This document shows, piece by piece, positions 60,512 through 64,000 of a DNA stretch of 64,000 nucleotides (position 1 is its first letter; each line of letters begins with the position of its first letter). Below the pieces are notes generated by a model. That model worked only from the letters and a program-made list of their open reading frames with translations, was not told the DNA's origin and did not search any database. The translations under genes were made by a program, and so were the position numbers. The stretch covers positions 75,700,386 to 75,764,385 of the forward strand of contig NC_037681.1 of the NCBI RefSeq assembly GCF_003255815.1, in the 5' to 3' direction. The DNA is from Theropithecus gelada (taxonomy: Eukaryota > Chordata > Mammalia > Primates > Cercopithecidae).

Positions 60512-60679
60512 AGAAGAAAAGAAAATACCTTTTCAGAAGTAGAAGATTAAAGTTTTCAGATACCACTGGTTAGTAGCTGTTCTCTCTGAGAACACTACAA
60601 GAGAGCCAGCCTGGTAGAATCATAGAATCTCAGGGTTGGGAGAACTTTGGGAGGTCAGCTTGACCAATCTCCCTTCCAT

Positions 60680-60925
60680 TATCAGGGTCTCACTTATAAG
60701 CAAGAGCTAAATAATGTGTACATATGGACATAGAGTTTGGAACGATAGTGGAGACTCAGAAGACGGGGGAAGGAGAGGGGATGATGAGAAATTCCTTCTT
60801 GGTACAATGCACATTATTAGGTGATAGATACACTAAAAGGGTGACCACTATGCAATCAATACATGCAACAAAATTACACTTGTACCCATAAATTTATACA
60901 AATAAAAAATTTAAATAGTTAAAAA
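60680..60925 (+). mobile_element. L1 3' end
   Basis: The words TCTCACTTATAAGCAAGAGC, ACACTAAAAGGGTGACCACT and TTACACTTGTACCCATAAAT follow the L1 3'UTR. Confidence 0.8.
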
Positions 60926-60938
60926 GAAATTCTTAAGA

Positions 60939-61582
60939 GTACCAAAATGATGTTTCAGTCTCTTTTAAATAGAAAGATTGAATGTAATTCAGTGGTGCTC
61001 TTCAACACAGGCCAGTCATTTTCAGTAGGTGAAAATCTGTGGTTGACTGCTCTTGAAACTGGTATGTCTGTAATCCACCTCTCATCTTTCTTCTCTTGCT
61101 GAACCATCCCTTTTGTGCTTTCACTTTATACTTTTTCATAAGATAAATATTTGTTGGGTATACAGTCTGCACCAGGCCCTGCTCAAGACTTTGAAGAATA
61201 CAGCACTAAGCCAAACAGACACAAATGTGCTTGCATGTTTTCAGTAAGAGACCTATTAGTTGGAGAAATCACCCATTCCATTTCTGTAGTATTATTTGCA
61301 GAATGCTAAATTGACACCTAAGCTGGTATTTGTAGAACAAGTTAATTGTACTTGCATTATGTATGCCCCTCAAAAGAGTTAAAAGGCGCAGGATGGGTAT
61401 ACTCTTGCCTACATGTAGCAGGATGTGAACTCCAGATGAGAGGTGGATTGTAGAGAAACCTATTTCAAGAGCAGTCAACCACAGCTTTTTCACCTCTGAA
61501 AATGACTTGCCCGTGTTCAGGAGCGCCACTGAATGATATTTGACCTTTCTATGTAAAAAAGACTGAAATATCATTTTGGCAC
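60939..61582. repeat. Long inverted repeat, two 149-bp arms
   Basis: The left arm is 60939-61087 and the right arm 61434-61582. The reverse complement of the right arm aligns to the left arm almost without gaps (about 80-85 percent by eye), with long shared words such as TGTGGTTGACTGCTCTTGAA and CAATCCACCTCTCATCT-like ends. The 346-bp spacer includes an ancient MIR/L2-like piece near 61140-61240. It may be a DNA transposon with long inverted ends or a local inverted duplication. Confidence 0.85.
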
Positions 61583-62340
61583 CGTTAAGTGAAAAATTAA
61601 CAGTATGCTAAGTTGTTGTCCCTGTCATTTTGCTGGGATGTTAGATTTTATGAAATGTACCATTGTGTGAAATGCACCCTTTTGTGAAATACAGTTCATG
61701 GTTCTATTCAACATCTTAACCTATATTAAATCCGTTCTGTAATAAGAATAGAAATATAAATATAGGATCAACTTCTTCAGTCATGCTAGTTAAGCATTGA
61801 CAGTTAGTGTTGGACCTAAAATAAAAATGTTAAGTCCTAAAAAGAAATCACATAATAAGCAAGTGAAAGTCATAATTAAAATTGAACCAAATCTTTCTCC
61901 TTTAACTGTTTTCAGTCCTCTGCATTATTAGAAATTAGGCTATTTGAATATGCATTGTTTCCCTGGAGAAATTTATTTTAATCTAGCAAAAAAATTATTT
62001 CAGATCCAAGAAAGTTAATTTTGATCTAGCAGTACAAAACCAAGCAGAAGACGTCCTATGCTGTCTTAGACAAATAAAAATGTGTCCTCATATGAAGAAT
62101 GCAGACAAGAGTCCACAAAATTTAACAACTCATTCTAATATATAACTTATTATTTTTAATACCTAAAGGTTGAAGTGTAAATTCTGTTATTTCATCTTCA
62201 ATGTAGATAGATAGAAACCAAGTGGTCACTGTCTTTAAATATCATTCATTGATTCACCTAAAACCTACTGACCATCTAGGCTCTGGTGATAAATAATAGA
62301 TAAAACACATTTCCTAATGTCAAAGAATGTATAGTCTAGT
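61583..62340. other. 5' flank, no recognised gene
   Basis: AT-rich; 62245-62340 resembles an old MIR/L2-like tail (CATTGATTCACCTAAAACC). Confidence 0.45.
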
Positions 62341-62348
62341 TTACATAA

Positions 62349-62457
62349 GAATGTATACATGTATATACATATATGTATATGATATAGATTTATGTATCTA
62401 TATATACATATATGTGTGTATATGTGCGTGTGTGTGTATATATCTGTACACACACAG
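62349..62457. repeat. TA/TG/CA compound microsatellite
   Basis: Alternating purine-pyrimidine tract of TATA, TGTA and TGTG units ending in CACACA, about 110 bp. Confidence 0.95.
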
Positions 62458-63310
62458 TAGTTCCACTGAATCCATGCTTTCACTTTCCATAGTCTTAGTT
62501 ACCCTCAGCCAGCTGCAGTTCAAAAATATTAAAATGAAAACTCCAGAAATAAACAATTCATAAGTTTTAAAGTGTGTGCTGTTCTGAGTAGCATGATGAA
62601 ATCTCAAGCAGTCCCTTTCAGTCCCTCAAGGGAGGTGAATCATCCCTTTGTCCAGCGATCACACTATGCTCCCTGCCCTCCCCTCGTGATAGAGAGTCAC
62701 TTAGCAGCCATATCTGGGATCAGATTGGCTGTCATGGTATCACAGTGCTGCATTCACGTAACCATTGTTTTACGTAATAATGGCCCCAAAGTGTGAGGGT
62801 AGGGACGCTGGCAATCTGGATATGCCAAAGAGAAGTCATAAAGTGCTTCCTTTACATGAAAAGGTGAGCCGGCTGTGGTGGCTTGTAGCTGTAATTCCAC
62901 ACTTTGAGAGGTGGAGGTGGGCAAATCACTTGAGGTCAGGAATTCAGGACCAGCTTGGGCAACATGGCAAATCTGGTTTCTACAAAAAATACAAAAATTA
63001 GCTGGGTGTGATGGAGTTATGCATTGCATAGCTGTGATGGAGTCGCAGCTACTTGGGAGGCTAAGATGGGAGGATGGCTTGAGCCTAGAGGGGTCGAGGC
63101 GTCAGTGAGCCCTGATCACACCACTGCACTCCAGCCTGGGCGACAGAGCAAGACCCTGTCTCTAAAATAAAATCAATGAAAAGGTGAAAGTTTGTCATAG
63201 ATATGTATGTATAAGAAAAAACAGAGTATATATGTAGGGTTCAGTACTAGCCACCATTTCAGGGATCTGGGGGTCTTGAAATGTATCCCCCAAGATAAGG
63301 AGGACTACTT
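62456..63310 (+). mobile_element. MER44-type Tigger element split by an AluJ
   Basis: The left part starts CAGTAGTTCCACTGAATCC. The interior includes CTCCAGAAATAAACAATTC and GAATCATCCCTTTGTCCAGC. The right part, after the Alu, includes GTATATATGTAGGGTTCAGT and ends AGATAAGGAGGACTACTT. The last base and the flanking TA are mutated on the right. Confidence 0.82.
62868..63175 (+). mobile_element. AluJ with a short internal duplication
   Basis: Old Alu with GTGATGGAGTTATGC and GTGATGGAGTCGCAG as a local repeat. Perfect 12-bp target duplication ATGAAAAGGTGA (62856-62867 and 63176-63187). Confidence 0.9.
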
Positions 63311-64000
63311 CATACCTTTGCATGTGGGGGAAAAGAGAGAGAGAGACATATTCCAGCAAGATTTGGGATAAGGCCTCATAAAAGTTGACACTTGATCTTT
63401 TAAGATAGAAAAAGATAGGCATTTAAAGAAAAGGGAATAACATCTACAGAGGCAGGGTGAAATGAAACTTCGGCAAAGATTCAAGACACAGAGAGACATC
63501 TGCTATAGCTAGAAAGGTCTGAAGTGATTGAAGATAAAACCAGAAAAATAAGCTAAGTACAGAACACTGAAGGTCTCAAGTGCCATGCTGAAGAGTAGTA
63601 GCATTTGTCTCCCAGAGTTATTAAAGATCTTTTGAAGCAGTGTGGTGGGATGACCTGACTGGTAATTTACAAAACAACAGTGGCAGAGGATGGATTTTGG
63701 GTGCTAGAGTAAGAAAACCAAATACTGAAAATGCAATTATCATAGTTCAGGTAACCATTGCCTTTATTTATAGCTTTATTATAACAACTGTGGTTTAAGT
63801 GAAACATAACTACTGCTTTTAATTCTGGCAAAAGTTGATAAGAGCCTAAACTAATATCATAGGAAATAGGGAGGAAAAGATAAATTTAAAATACATGTAA
63901 GAAGGTGAATTCATAGAATCTGATGACTGATAGGATGGAGGGACTAATGGAAAAGAAGAAAGAAAAGCTGATTCTAAGGTTTAAGCTTGGGTGACAAGGT
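63311..64000. other. 5' flank to window end
   Basis: No gene is seen. A GA-rich patch lies at 63333-63347. About 63500-63740 has the texture of an old mammalian repeat (GCAGTGTGGTGGGATGACCTG, GGCAGAGGATGGATTTTGGG) that I cannot name. Confidence 0.45.

Noticed and set aside
62327..62563. Open frame rich in Tyr/Ile/Cys
   Set aside because: It is the translation of the TA/TG microsatellite.

Overview
The window is primate nuclear DNA. It is AT-rich and intron-dominated, dense in Alu and L1 copies, with one strongly GC-rich promoter region near 56-57.7 kb. Several of the youngest Alus (23163-23483, 24046-24351, 52322-52631) carry base changes that I associate with Old World monkey AluY (YRa-type) copies, and the RTN4 exons differ from the human protein as I remember it by scattered substitutions and two one-residue insertions. 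I therefore infer an Old World monkey (Cercopithecidae), at moderate confidence.

The one protein-coding gene is RTN4 (Nogo), on the minus strand. Its P1 promoter, CpG island and 5'UTR lie at about 57.1-57.7 kb. Coding exon 1 (56548-57106) is shared by Nogo-A and Nogo-B. A 57-bp micro-exon (35541-35597) and the 2403-bp Nogo-A-specific exon 3 (32456-34858) follow, then a long intron that runs off the left edge. A separate start exon for the short isoform Nogo-C lies inside that intron (coding part 15686-15719). The exons for the shared C-terminal reticulon-homology domain lie beyond position 1 and are not in the window. All coding exons end in the same phase, so Nogo-A, -B, -B2 and -C can all join the same downstream exon in frame. 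The intron after exon 2 has a GC instead of a GT donor.

The rest is intron and 5' flank filled with fossils. From 1 to 3.9 kb there is an L1 carrying nested Tigger, MER44 and Alu insertions. 12-13.6 kb holds L2, MIR and MER5 debris. 20-24.4 kb holds a HAL1, two U6 snRNA pseudogenes in a local duplication, and young Alus. 25.8-27.8 kb has two L1 pieces. 29.6-31.7 kb is a long LINE-2-like copy that still shows an endonuclease motif. 36.3-37.7 kb has an MLT1-like LTR next to a HERV-K(HML-2)-type solo LTR with a perfect 6-bp target duplication. 39.4-45.5 kb is an ancient, nearly full-length L1 with five Alus, a hAT element and an LTR-like insert. 49.7-50.8 kb is an Alu cluster. 54.7-55.5 kb is a Tigger element with both ends intact. 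The flank upstream of the promoter (57.7-64 kb) holds a hAT element, L1 ends, a 149-bp-arm inverted repeat and a MER44-type element split by an Alu.

I see no undescribed gene system. The most unusual items are a 45-bp copy of Nogo-A exon 3 sequence in the following intron, the GC-AG intron, the U6/Alu local duplication and the long inverted repeat.
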